DNA of 64,000 nt from NCBI GenBank assembly GCA_040755725.1, contig JBFMAI010000040.1, positions 597,304 through 661,303 on the forward strand, given 5' to 3'. Source of the DNA: JBFMAI01 sp040755725 (GTDB lineage: Bacteria > Planctomycetota > Phycisphaerae > UBA1845 > Fen-1342). Shown here one piece after another: positions 14,440 to 21,576 of this stretch (its first letter is position 1; each line of letters begins with the position of its first letter). Both the position numbers and the translations under genes were made by a program. The notes under the pieces are model-generated. The model was not told where the DNA came from and did not search any database. It saw nothing but the letters and a program-made list of their open reading frames with translations.

Positions 14440-16922
14440 AACCGCCCAACACCCAATCGCCGCGCGCGGGCGAGCGCCCCCTGACTCCCCTCCCTCTTAG
14501 GTCGCCACGGACGGCTCGCTGTGGCAATGAGGAGTTGGGGGAGGGTCGCTTAACTCCCCTCCCTCTCAGGGAGGGGTTCGGGGAGGATCGCCGCCCGCTG
14601 CCCCAGAGTGCCTCCACCTGGCCGCCCGCCACCGCCCCCCATCTGCTCGGCCATCGTGCCCCCGCGCTGTCCCTCGCGTTGGGCCTCGCCGTCGCCGCCT
14701 TCGCCTACGAGTGGAAGAACCTCGGCCCCGACCCCATCGTCGACGGCATCAACCTGTACACCGGCCGCGTCTCCGCCGTCGCGTGCAGCCGCGCCGACCC
14801 CAACCGCTACTTCATCGCCGGCGCCGACGGGGGCGTGTGGCGAACCACCGACGGCGGCCAGACCTGGCGGGCCCTCACCGACGCCATGCCCGCCAGCGCC
14901 ATGGGCGCCCTCGCCCTCGACCCCACCAACGAGAACATCCTCTACGCCGGCACCGGCGAGGCGAACTACGCCAACCACAGCCGCTACGGCGTCGGGCTCT
15001 ACAAGTCCACCGACGGCGGGGACACGTGGGTGCAGCTCGCCGAGAGCACCTTCGGCGGCCGCTGCTTCGCGCGCATTGTCGTCAACCCGCACAACCCGCA
15101 GCGCCTTTACGCCGCCATCGGCCGCGCCGGCGGCTTCCCCGCCCTGGCCGCCGCCAAGGGCCACCCCGGCGCCAACGGCCCCGTCGGCGTGTTCCGCTCC
15201 GACGACGGCGGCGTCACGTGGTCGCACCTGACCGGCGGCTTGCCCACCGTCGCCGCCACCGACCTCGCCATCAATCCCGCGAACCCCAGCGTCCTCTACG
15301 CCGCCATCGGCCACATCTTCGGCGACCCCGCCAACGGCATCTACCGCAGCGCCGACGGCGGCGACTCGTGGACCAAGCTCGCCGGCGGGCTGCCCACCGC
15401 CAACCTCGGCCGCATCAGCCTCGCCATCGCCCCCAGTCAGCCCGCCCGCGTCTACGCCCTCATCGCCAACGCTGCGACCTCCACCGGCGGCAACGCGTCC
15501 ACGCTGGGCGCCTACCGTACCGACAACGACGGCACCACCTGGACATCGCTCCCCGTCGGCAGCATCCAGTCCACCTACGGCTGGTATCTCTCGGTTGTTG
15601 GCGTGCAGCCGACCAACCCCGACGTCGTCTTCATGGGCGGGCTGAACCTCTACCGCTCCACGAACGCCGGCGGCGCCTGGCAAAACGCCAGCCCTTCGCA
15701 CGTCGATCAGCACGCCCTCGACTGGGACGCCGCCGGCCGCCTCGTCGCCGGCCACGACGGCGGGGTCGACCGCACCACCAACCTCGGCAGCACGTGGACC
15801 AGCCTCAACCCCCGACTCGGACTGGTCCAGTTCTACGCGGGCCTCTCCACCCACCCCACCGACGACTACATTCTCCTCGGCGGTACGCAGGACAACGGCA
15901 GCAACATCCGTCGCACCGCCTCCACCAGTTGGGACAGCGTCCTGGGCGGTGACGGCGGCTGGACCCAGATCGACCAGATCAACCCCCTGCGCATGTTCAT
16001 CGAATACCAGGGGTCCGGCAATCTCTACCAATCCACCAACGGCGGCTATGGTTTCAACTACAGCGGTTCCGGCATCTCCACCGGCGACCGCAACTGCTTC
16101 CTGCCGCCTTACCTGATCCACCCCACCAACTCCAACCGCATGTTGTACGCCACGCACCGTATCTACCGCAGCGACAACGGCGGATCATCCTGGACCGCGA
16201 TCTCTGGCGACCTCACCGGCGGCAACGGCGCCGTCCGCACCCTCGCCCAGTCCGTCGCCGATCCGAACGTCGTCTATGCGGCCACCAACGACGGCCGCGT
16301 GCTGCGCTCCGACAATGGCGGTACCAGCTTCACTGTCCTGCTCACCGGGGTGCCCGGCTGGCCGCGCACCACGCGCGAGATCTTCATCGACCCCACCAAC
16401 CCCATGACCGTCTATCTCGCCATCGCATCCTACGGCTACCCCCAGGTCCAACGTAGCACCGATGGCGGAAGCCAGTGGGAAATCCTCGTCGGCGACCTGC
16501 CCGACCTCCCGGTCAACACGATCGCCGTCGATGTCCGCGGCAAGTTTCCCGTCATGTACGCCGGCACCGACGACGGCCTGTATCGCAGCCTCCTGGACGG
16601 CACAGCGTGGCACCGCTACGGCCCCGGCCTGCCGACCGCCGCCGTGATCGACCTGTTGGTCCAGCCCGAGCGCGGCCGGCTGATCGCGGCGACGCAGGGC
16701 CGCGGCGCGTGGCAGGTGCCCATCGCCATTCCGGGCGACATGAACGCCGACGGCCGCGTGGACTTCGGCGACATCAACCCCTTCGTGCTGGCCATGACCA
16801 ACCCGGCCGCCTACGCCCAGCAGTACCCAACGCTCGACCGCGACGTGTCCGGCGACCTGAACGGCGACGGCCAGCTCGACTTCGGCGACATCAACCCCTT
16901 TGTCGCGCTGCTTGTCCATTGA
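14436..16922 (+). CDS. BNR/Asp-box repeat protein with paired dockerin-like C-terminus
   Basis: 828 residues from the ATG at 14436, with AAGGAG seven bases upstream and an ATGA overlap with the preceding gene. The hydrophobic core of a signal peptide (LSLALGLAVAAFA) lies only at about residues 78-92, because the region before it is a repeat element read through in frame. The body is a beta-propeller with many Asp-box motifs (TTDGGQTWRAL, STDGGDTWVQL, SADGGDSWTKL), as in sialidase/Vps10-type folds. The end has two dockerin-like units (GDMNADGRVDFGDINPFV and GDLNGDGQLDFGDINPFV) with Ca-binding Asp patterns. It should act outside the cell; its ligand or substrate is unknown. Confidence 0.85.
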   Translation: MKPPNTQSPRAGERPLTPLPLRSPRTARCGNEELGEGRLTPLPLREGFGEDRRPLPQSASTWPPATAPHLLGHRAPALSLALGLAVAAFAYEWKNLGPDPIVDGINLYTGRVSAVACSRADPNRYFIAGADGGVWRTTDGGQTWRALTDAMPASAMGALALDPTNENILYAGTGEANYANHSRYGVGLYKSTDGGDTWVQLAESTFGGRCFARIVVNPHNPQRLYAAIGRAGGFPALAAAKGHPGANGPVGVFRSDDGGVTWSHLTGGLPTVAATDLAINPANPSVLYAAIGHIFGDPANGIYRSADGGDSWTKLAGGLPTANLGRISLAIAPSQPARVYALIANAATSTGGNASTLGAYRTDNDGTTWTSLPVGSIQSTYGWYLSVVGVQPTNPDVVFMGGLNLYRSTNAGGAWQNASPSHVDQHALDWDAAGRLVAGHDGGVDRTTNLGSTWTSLNPRLGLVQFYAGLSTHPTDDYILLGGTQDNGSNIRRTASTSWDSVLGGDGGWTQIDQINPLRMFIEYQGSGNLYQSTNGGYGFNYSGSGISTGDRNCFLPPYLIHPTNSNRMLYATHRIYRSDNGGSSWTAISGDLTGGNGAVRTLAQSVADPNVVYAATNDGRVLRSDNGGTSFTVLLTGVPGWPRTTREIFIDPTNPMTVYLAIASYGYPQVQRSTDGGSQWEILVGDLPDLPVNTIAVDVRGKFPVMYAGTDDGLYRSLLDGTAWHRYGPGLPTAAVIDLLVQPERGRLIAATQGRGAWQVPIAIPGDMNADGRVDFGDINPFVLAMTNPAAYAQQYPTLDRDVSGDLNGDGQLDFGDINPFVALLVH
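14477..14592. repeat. CCTCCC/GGGAGG dispersed repeat, tandem copies 2 and 3, inside a coding sequence
   Basis: The right copy (14551-14592) has core CCTCCCTCTCAGGGAGGGG and closely matches the copy at 17034-17074. The left copy (14477-14549) has the same ends, but its centre is replaced by about 30 bases. Both are read in frame as a Pro/Leu/Glu/Gly-rich stretch before the signal peptide of the BNR protein. Confidence 0.7.
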
Positions 16923-16950
16923 ATATCTTCCCCTACGTGCGGAACGAAGT

Positions 16951-17227
16951 ACCACCACAGAGGCACAGAGAACACAGGGAAGAGAGGAGAAGCGAAGAAC
17001 TGCACTTGAGTGGCGCTACAAGACGCCTCTTCGTAACCCCCCTCCCTTCCAGGGAGGGGTTGGGGGAGGGTCGCCACCCGCATACACTGTGTGCGCGCCC
17101 AGTCTCGTCAACTGCGCGGTCGCCGTTATTGAACCAATGCCACGTACACCAGCGCCGCCCATCCCAGCGGATTACCTCGCTATTCTCATCTGCCTTCTTC
17201 TCTGTGTCCTCTATGCCTCTGTGGTGA
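16951..17227. mobile_element. MITE-like element with CACCACAGAGGC inverted ends
   Basis: The left end (16953-16985) carries CACCACAGAGGCACAGAG, then AACACAG. The right end (17194-17227) is the reverse complement with about 4 changes in 32 bases. The roughly 275-bp unit has no reading frame of its own and contains a CCTCCC/GGGAGG repeat. It fills the whole 16923-17242 gap and ends just before the ribosome site of the hydrolase gene. The name is an inference; no target duplication was identified. Confidence 0.5.
17034..17074. repeat. CCTCCC/GGGAGG dispersed repeat, copy 4
   Basis: Core CCTCCCTTCCAGGGAGGGG, then TTGGGGGAGGGTCGCC. It is about 37 of 42 bases identical to the copy at 14551-14592 and is nested in the MITE-like element. 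Confidence 0.65.
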
Positions 17228-17242
17228 ATCACGAGGAGCATC

Positions 17243-18160
17243 GTGTCGCCCGGCAACGTCGCTGACCCGCCAGAGGCGATCGCCAGAAAGCGCCGCTGGC
17301 AACACATCAAGTGGACGGTGCGCCTGGGCGCGCTACTGCTGGTCATCGGATTGCTGAAATTCGTGGGACTCGACGGCAAGTTCTACTACCCCGACGCCAC
17401 GGTCTACGACCAGCCGGAGGACTACGACCTCATCCACGAGGACGTGACGTTCCCGACCAGCGACGGCCTCACGTTGCACGGCTGGTTCTTGCCGGCCCAC
17501 GGCCGCGCCTGCGGCACGGTCGTCCACTTCCACGGCAACGCCGCCAACGTCAGCGCCCATGTCGGCCTCGTGGCCTGGCTCCCGTCCCTGGGCTACCACG
17601 TGCTGATGTTCGACTACCGCGGCTACGGTCGTTCCGCCGGGCGCGTGACACGCGCCGGCACCATCCGTGACGGCCACGCCGCCCTCGATTACGCCCTGTC
17701 TCGCCCGGAGGCCGGCGGCCTGCCGGTGTTCGCGTACGGCCAGTCACTGGGCGGCGCGGTGGCGATCGTGGTGGCCGCCGAGCGCCCGGAGATTCGCGCC
17801 GTCGTCGCCGAGTCGCCGTTCAGCACCTACCGGGGCATTGCCGCCTTGCACGCCCGCCGTCTGCTCGGCAGCGATTGGGCCGCGCGGTGGCTGGCCCGGA
17901 TCACCATCTCTTCCGGCCACGACCCGCTGGAGGTGGTCCGCCGTATCGCGCCGCGCCCGGTGCTCGTCATCGCCGCCGAGTGCGACCAGATCTGCTTCCC
18001 CGAACAGGCCCGCGAGCTCTACGACGCCGCCGGAGAGCCGAAGGAGTTCTGGCTCGTTCCAGGGGCCGAGCACCTGTCGATCCTGCTGGAGGCCCAGACC
18101 GAACTCGTCGAGCGCGTCAGCACCTTCTTGCTTCGCGCGGGCCAAAGACAGATTGTATAG
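17243..18160 (+). CDS. Alpha/beta hydrolase with N-terminal membrane anchor (BEM46/ABHD13-like)
   Basis: 305 residues from the GTG at 17243, with GAGGAG four bases upstream. A TM segment (about 27-42) anchors it, so the catalytic domain is probably outside. The fold marks are the HFHGNAANVSAH oxyanion loop, nucleophile elbow YGQSLGGA, a late Asp in ECDQICFPEQ and His in GAEHLS, which give the Ser-Asp-His triad. The closest type is the BEM46/YfhR group, usually esterase- or peptidase-like with unclear substrates. It directly follows the MITE-like element, which may supply or block its promoter. Confidence 0.85.
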   Translation: MSPGNVADPPEAIARKRRWQHIKWTVRLGALLLVIGLLKFVGLDGKFYYPDATVYDQPEDYDLIHEDVTFPTSDGLTLHGWFLPAHGRACGTVVHFHGNAANVSAHVGLVAWLPSLGYHVLMFDYRGYGRSAGRVTRAGTIRDGHAALDYALSRPEAGGLPVFAYGQSLGGAVAIVVAAERPEIRAVVAESPFSTYRGIAALHARRLLGSDWAARWLARITISSGHDPLEVVRRIAPRPVLVIAAECDQICFPEQARELYDAAGEPKEFWLVPGAEHLSILLEAQTELVERVSTFLLRAGQRQIV

Positions 18161-18165
18161 AGATG

Positions 18166-18861
18166 CTAGGATCCGCCACCGCCGCCCGCAGTGTGCCTCA
18201 AGTGGAATACGCGCCCTTGAACACGCGCCCCTTCCCCGGCGCGCCGCCCTTCCCCGAGCTGCACAGTCACCGCCAAGGCCGCCGCGCGGGCCACCGCTTC
18301 AAACGCGTCCGCCGTGGTGCGATTGGCGTCCGCCACCAGCGCCAGACCGCCGGGCACAAGGTGGCGGGCGACGAACCGCGCCACCGGCTCCAGGTTGCGC
18401 GCCTCATACAACACGTCCGCCGCCACGATCCGTTCCGCCCGCAGGTCGGGATACTCCCGCCGCCAGTCGATCAGCCGCACGCCGTCAATCGCGATTCGAT
18501 TGCGGCGTGCGTTCTCCGCCGCAAAGGCCAGCGCATCCTCGTCGTAGTCCGATAATGTGACGCGGTAGCCCCGGCTGGCGGCAACCAGCCCAACAAGCCC
18601 CACGCCGCAGCCGAGTTCCAATACGAGGATCCCCGGTCCGCGCCCGGGCGCCGCAGGCCACTCCCCCACGATCTCCGCCAACAGCAACGCTCCGGGCCAG
18701 AGCTTGGCCCAATAGGGCATGTACTCATCCTGCTCGAAGCGCCGCTGCACGCTGGGGTCGTCCAGCAAGCCGTCCGGGTCCGCCGGTACCAGCAGCCGGA
18801 GCTCCAGGCCGCCCGCCCGTAAGATCTCCTCCCGTACTCGATACCCACGCCAGCGGTCCAT
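18166..18861 (-). CDS. SAM-dependent methyltransferase (Methyltransf_16-like)
   Basis: 231 residues from the ATG at 18861. Class I fold with motif I LELGCGVGLVGL, then VTLSDYDEDAL as the acidic end of strand 2, and VAADVLYEA as motif IV. The pre-motif block PYWAKLWPGALLLAEIV is like that in the METTL21/Nnt1 group, which methylates protein lysines. The exact target cannot be read from the sequence. No strong ribosome site is seen. Convergent with the hydrolase gene (5-bp gap). Confidence 0.75.
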   Translation of the reverse strand: MDRWRGYRVREEILRAGGLELRLLVPADPDGLLDDPSVQRRFEQDEYMPYWAKLWPGALLLAEIVGEWPAAPGRGPGILVLELGCGVGLVGLVAASRGYRVTLSDYDEDALAFAAENARRNRIAIDGVRLIDWRREYPDLRAERIVAADVLYEARNLEPVARFVARHLVPGGLALVADANRTTADAFEAVARAAALAVTVQLGEGRRAGEGARVQGRVFHLRHTAGGGGGS

Positions 18862-18967
18862 TACGCTACCATACCTGACACGAGACGACGAGCGGCCCGT
18901 CGGCCGGCGCCCCATAGTCTGGGGATTATCCGTTCCGCGCGGCCGCCGGCAATGCCCGTGGTGGCCC

Positions 18968-19510
18968 GTGGCCGTGCATCCCGAACAGACTGAGGCTCCG
19001 CGCCCCCTGAGCCGCCTTGTCCCTTTCCAGCCGCACTGGGCCGCCGACGTGGTGACCTGGGTGCGTGACGACCAGGAGCTGTATTGGCTGGCTCCCAAGT
19101 CGCGGCCGCCGTTGACCGCCGCGGAGGTCCTCCGCTGGCACGAGCCTGATCACGATCCGTATAGCCTGCTGGACGCTCAAACGGGCTGTCCGGTGGCCTA
19201 CGGCGAGTTGAATCGGCTGGCGGGTCGGCGGCGCGAGTATTGGCTGGGGCACCTGATCGTCGACCCGGCCCGACGGGGGCAGGGCCTGGGGATCGCGTTG
19301 ACGCGGGCGCTGCTGGAGGAGGCGTTCGCGCGGCGGGGCGCGTGGCGGGTGACGCTGGTGGTGTTTCCGGAGAACCGCCGGGCGCTGGCCTGCTACCGGG
19401 CGGCGGGGCTGCGGGATGACGGTCACGAGTGGCACCGTTTTCCCGCGCGGGGGCGGGAGGAGCTGCTGGTGCGTTTGGCGGCGCGGGCCGACGACTGGGC
19501 CGGCGTTTAG
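18968..19510 (+). CDS. GNAT-family N-acetyltransferase
   Basis: About 180 residues from a GTG at 18968; the next GTG at 18974 is equally possible, and no in-frame ATG lies near. The acetyl-CoA site is clear: LGHLIVDPARRGQGLGIALTR, with the R-x-x-G-x-G type loop, followed by LVVFPENRRALACYRAAGL. It would acetylate a small amine or protein N-terminus; substrate unknown. Divergent from the methyltransferase gene. Confidence 0.8.
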   Translation: MAVHPEQTEAPRPLSRLVPFQPHWAADVVTWVRDDQELYWLAPKSRPPLTAAEVLRWHEPDHDPYSLLDAQTGCPVAYGELNRLAGRRREYWLGHLIVDPARRGQGLGIALTRALLEEAFARRGAWRVTLVVFPENRRALACYRAAGLRDDGHEWHRFPARGREELLVRLAARADDWAGV

Positions 19511-19670
19511 GAAGTATAGATATTCTATGTGACGGTTATTACCCGCGTCTGGGCGGGTCGCGCCGGTGGCGACCTTGGATCCCCGGCGCACGGGGGGTGG
19601 CCGTGTCGAGTTCGGCAAGCTATCGAACTACCAACCCACAGGAATGCGACTGGGTCACAGCCTTCGCACG

Positions 19671-19686
19671 CGTTTCACGTGGAACG
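19671..19686. promoter_or_regulatory. parS-like centromere site 1
   Basis: CGTTTCACGTGGAACG. The widespread bacterial parS is TGTTTCACGTGAAACA; this differs in the two outer bases and one inner base. It is close to the parB gene, where such sites usually cluster. Confidence 0.75.
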
Positions 19687-19789
19687 CCAGCAATCGGCGA
19701 CCTCACCCGGGCTCAACCAAGCTCGGTGGGCCCTTGCAGACCGCGCAGCGCAGACCGTTTCAGGACTGGCTCTCGTCGGCACTGATCCT

Positions 19790-19805
19790 CGTTTCACATG
19801 AAACG
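19790..19805. promoter_or_regulatory. parS-like centromere site 2
   Basis: CGTTTCACATGAAACG, with both arms intact and one change at the centre compared with consensus parS. It lies 22 bp beyond the parB stop codon. Confidence 0.75.
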
Positions 19806-19826
19806 CCCCGCCCAAGCTGCGGCCGT

Positions 19827-20744
19827 CTACTCCAGGTTAGCATCGCCGGCCAGTCGCTCAGCGATCCGGTCGAACTCGTCCAAAGTACCATAGTGGATCA
19901 CCACGCGGCCCGAGTTCTTCCGCCGCCCCTGATACACCCGCACCCGCAACCCAGTCGCCTTACTGAGCGCTGACTCCAGCTCCTCGAGGTGCCTGCGCGA
20001 GGCGACCGAATCCGTAGGAATAGCTGGCGTTACGGCCGACTCCGCCAGAGATTCCGCCGCCTTGACCAGCTCCTCGACCTGGCGCACCGAGAGGTTCCGC
20101 CGGGACGCCAGCCGCGCCAAGGCCAACTGCCGCTGGGGATCCGACACTCCCGCGATGGCCCGCGCCTGCCCCATCCCCAGTTGCCCAGCCCCCAGCATGT
20201 AGCAAATCTCCGGCCCGAGCTTCAGCAGCCGCATGTAGTTCGAAATGTTCGCCCGACTTTCCCCCAACCGCTGAGCCAAATCCTCGACCGTCCCCCCATA
20301 CGTTTCCAGGTAATGTTGGTACGCGGCGGCCCGCTCCAACGGGGCCAAGTCCTGACGCTGAAGGTTCTCCACGAGCGCCAGCTCGAACGACTGCGCGTCC
20401 GTCAGCCCACGCACAATGGCCGGGACCGTTGCCAGCCCCGCCAACTTTGCCGCCCGCCAGCGACGCTCCCCCGCTACGATCCGGTAACCGCCATCGTCCA
20501 GTGCCCGCACGATGATCGGTTGGACCACCCCGTTGCTCCGAATTGAAGCGGCCAGCTCTTCCAGCGCCTGCCCGTCAAAACTCGAACGCGGCTGATGGGG
20601 ACTGGGTGTGATGGCTTCGACCGGCAAGTCGCGAACGTAACTGGCGTCAGGTATCGGCGGGACCGACGGCCCAAGGCCGGTGGGGCCCGGTGTGGCGGGA
20701 ATCAGTGAACTGAGCCCACGTCCCAAACGACTGGCCGGCTTCAT
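19827..20744 (-). CDS. parB: Chromosome-partitioning protein ParB
   Basis: 305 residues from the ATG at 20744, with GAGGAG five bases upstream. A ParB/Spo0J CTP-binding and DNA-clamping protein that loads at parS. Seen: the N-terminal LGRGLSSLIP, the PHQPRSSFD block, the CTP-site motif GERRWRAAKLAG, NLQRQDLAPLERA, and a helix-turn-helix (EDLAQRLGESRANISNYMRLL). The C-terminal dimer region (RRKNSGRVVIHYGTLDEFDRI) is complete. parA is not adjacent, which is unusual. parS-like sites lie just downstream, and a repeated promoter-like element lies upstream. Confidence 0.95.
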   Translation of the reverse strand: MKPASRLGRGLSSLIPATPGPTGLGPSVPPIPDASYVRDLPVEAITPSPHQPRSSFDGQALEELAASIRSNGVVQPIIVRALDDGGYRIVAGERRWRAAKLAGLATVPAIVRGLTDAQSFELALVENLQRQDLAPLERAAAYQHYLETYGGTVEDLAQRLGESRANISNYMRLLKLGPEICYMLGAGQLGMGQARAIAGVSDPQRQLALARLASRRNLSVRQVEELVKAAESLAESAVTPAIPTDSVASRRHLEELESALSKATGLRVRVYQGRRKNSGRVVIHYGTLDEFDRIAERLAGDANLE

Positions 20745-20767
20745 GGGATTCTCCTCGGGGCGGGCCC

Positions 20768-20797
20768 AGCGTAGGGCCACAGCCCCGCGCCTGTCAA
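20768..20797 (-). promoter_or_regulatory. Predicted parB promoter
   Basis: On the minus strand: TTGACA (20797-20792), an 18-base spacer and TACGCT (20773-20768). The leader to parB would be about 17 bases. The TTGACA belongs to the last unit of the 20-bp tandem repeat. Confidence 0.5.
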
Positions 20798-20852
20798 CCC
20801 GGCCCCGCGCCTGTCAACCCGGCCCCGCGCCTGTCAACCCGGCCCCGCGCCT
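20781..20852. repeat. 20-bp tandem repeat, 3.6 copies, upstream of parB
   Basis: Unit GGCCCCGCGCCTGTCAACCC at 20781-20800 (first base changed), 20801-20820, 20821-20840 and part at 20841-20852. Read on the minus strand, each full unit carries a consensus TTGACA box, exactly 20 bp apart. Confidence 0.9.
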
Positions 20853-20910
20853 CGCGTGTCGCCCCGCGCGCGGGCCGGCCGCCAACCGGGGATGGTCGAG
20901 GCCGCCGCCG

Positions 20911-20988
20911 CGCATAGACTACCTAGAGCTTCCGCAGGCCACCACCGGCCGCGGCCGGCGGCGCCCTCGCATAGGATAACTAGAAGTG
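20911..20988. repeat. Pair of imperfect 20-bp direct repeats
   Basis: CGCATAGACTACCTAGAGCT (20911-20930) and CGCATAGGATAACTAGAAGT (20969-20988) match in 15 of 20 bases, in an AT-richer spot between the phosphatase and parB genes. They may be a repeated operator or remnant repeat; nothing more can be said. Confidence 0.35.
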
Positions 20989-21534
20989 CTATACCAAGGC
21001 CGGCCCCGGGCCCGCGGCGTCGCGCGCCAGCTCCCGAAACCGCTCCAGCAGCAGCCGGTGGCGACGCTTCCGCCCCCCGAACCCCAGCGCTTCCATCTCC
21101 CGCTCCGCCGCCTCCACCGACCACCCCTCGACGTGCACGCGATACAGGGCGCAGAACAGCAGCGTGCGCTGCTGGCCCAGCCGGCAGTGTACCAGCACCG
21201 GCCGCGTCGCCGCGTCGCGGCACAGCCGCAGGAACTCCTCCGCCTGCTCCGCCGTCGGCGGGTTCTTGTGATTGCACGGAATCGTCACGAACCCGACGTT
21301 CCGCGCCGCGCACAGCTCACGCTCCGCCTGCTCCCACGCGTCCGGATCGTCCTCGTCGCGCGACCCCCGCAAGCTCACCACCGTGCGCAGTCCCACTCGG
21401 TCGATCAGGTCGGCGAGTTCCGCGGGCGTCGGCTGACCGCACCGATACAAAGTCCCCTCGGCCACCACGCCGAAATGTCGCAGCCCGTCGTAGGGCGCGC
21501 GGAAGAGACGCCGGATGAACCGAGGGACGTTCAC
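20989..21534 (-). CDS. Dual-specificity/tyrosine phosphatase-like protein
   Basis: 181 residues. The P-loop signature HCRLGQQRT (Cys-x5-Arg-Thr) marks a cysteine-dependent phosphatase. The N-terminal block LYRCGQPTPAELADLI and VVSLRG are typical of the bacterial DSP family related to eukaryotic PTP/DSP. It is cytoplasmic, and the substrate could be a protein or an inositol-like phosphate. It follows a lipoprotein gene on the same strand (42-bp gap). Confidence 0.8.
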   Translation of the reverse strand: MNVPRFIRRLFRAPYDGLRHFGVVAEGTLYRCGQPTPAELADLIDRVGLRTVVSLRGSRDEDDPDAWEQAERELCAARNVGFVTIPCNHKNPPTAEQAEEFLRLCRDAATRPVLVHCRLGQQRTLLFCALYRVHVEGWSVEAAEREMEALGFGGRKRRHRLLLERFRELARDAAGPGPALV

Positions 21535-21576
21535 CGCGCGGTCCTCCGAATCACACCCGTTGCGCAGCGCGGCGCA

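Larger units (their letters stand above)
19511..19826. other. Non-coding stretch holding two parS-like sites
   Basis: 316 bases between the acetyltransferase and the 3' end of parB. No gene is supported. Its main content is the two GTTTCAC palindromes listed separately; a half site CCGTTTCAG lies at about 19755. Confidence 0.5.

Noticed and set aside
14550..16157. 535-codon minus-strand frame antisense to the BNR gene
   Set aside because: Gly/Val/Ala-rich shadow of the Asp-box repeats.
20781..20852. CRISPR array
   Set aside because: The repeats are directly adjacent with no spacers; it is a simple tandem repeat.
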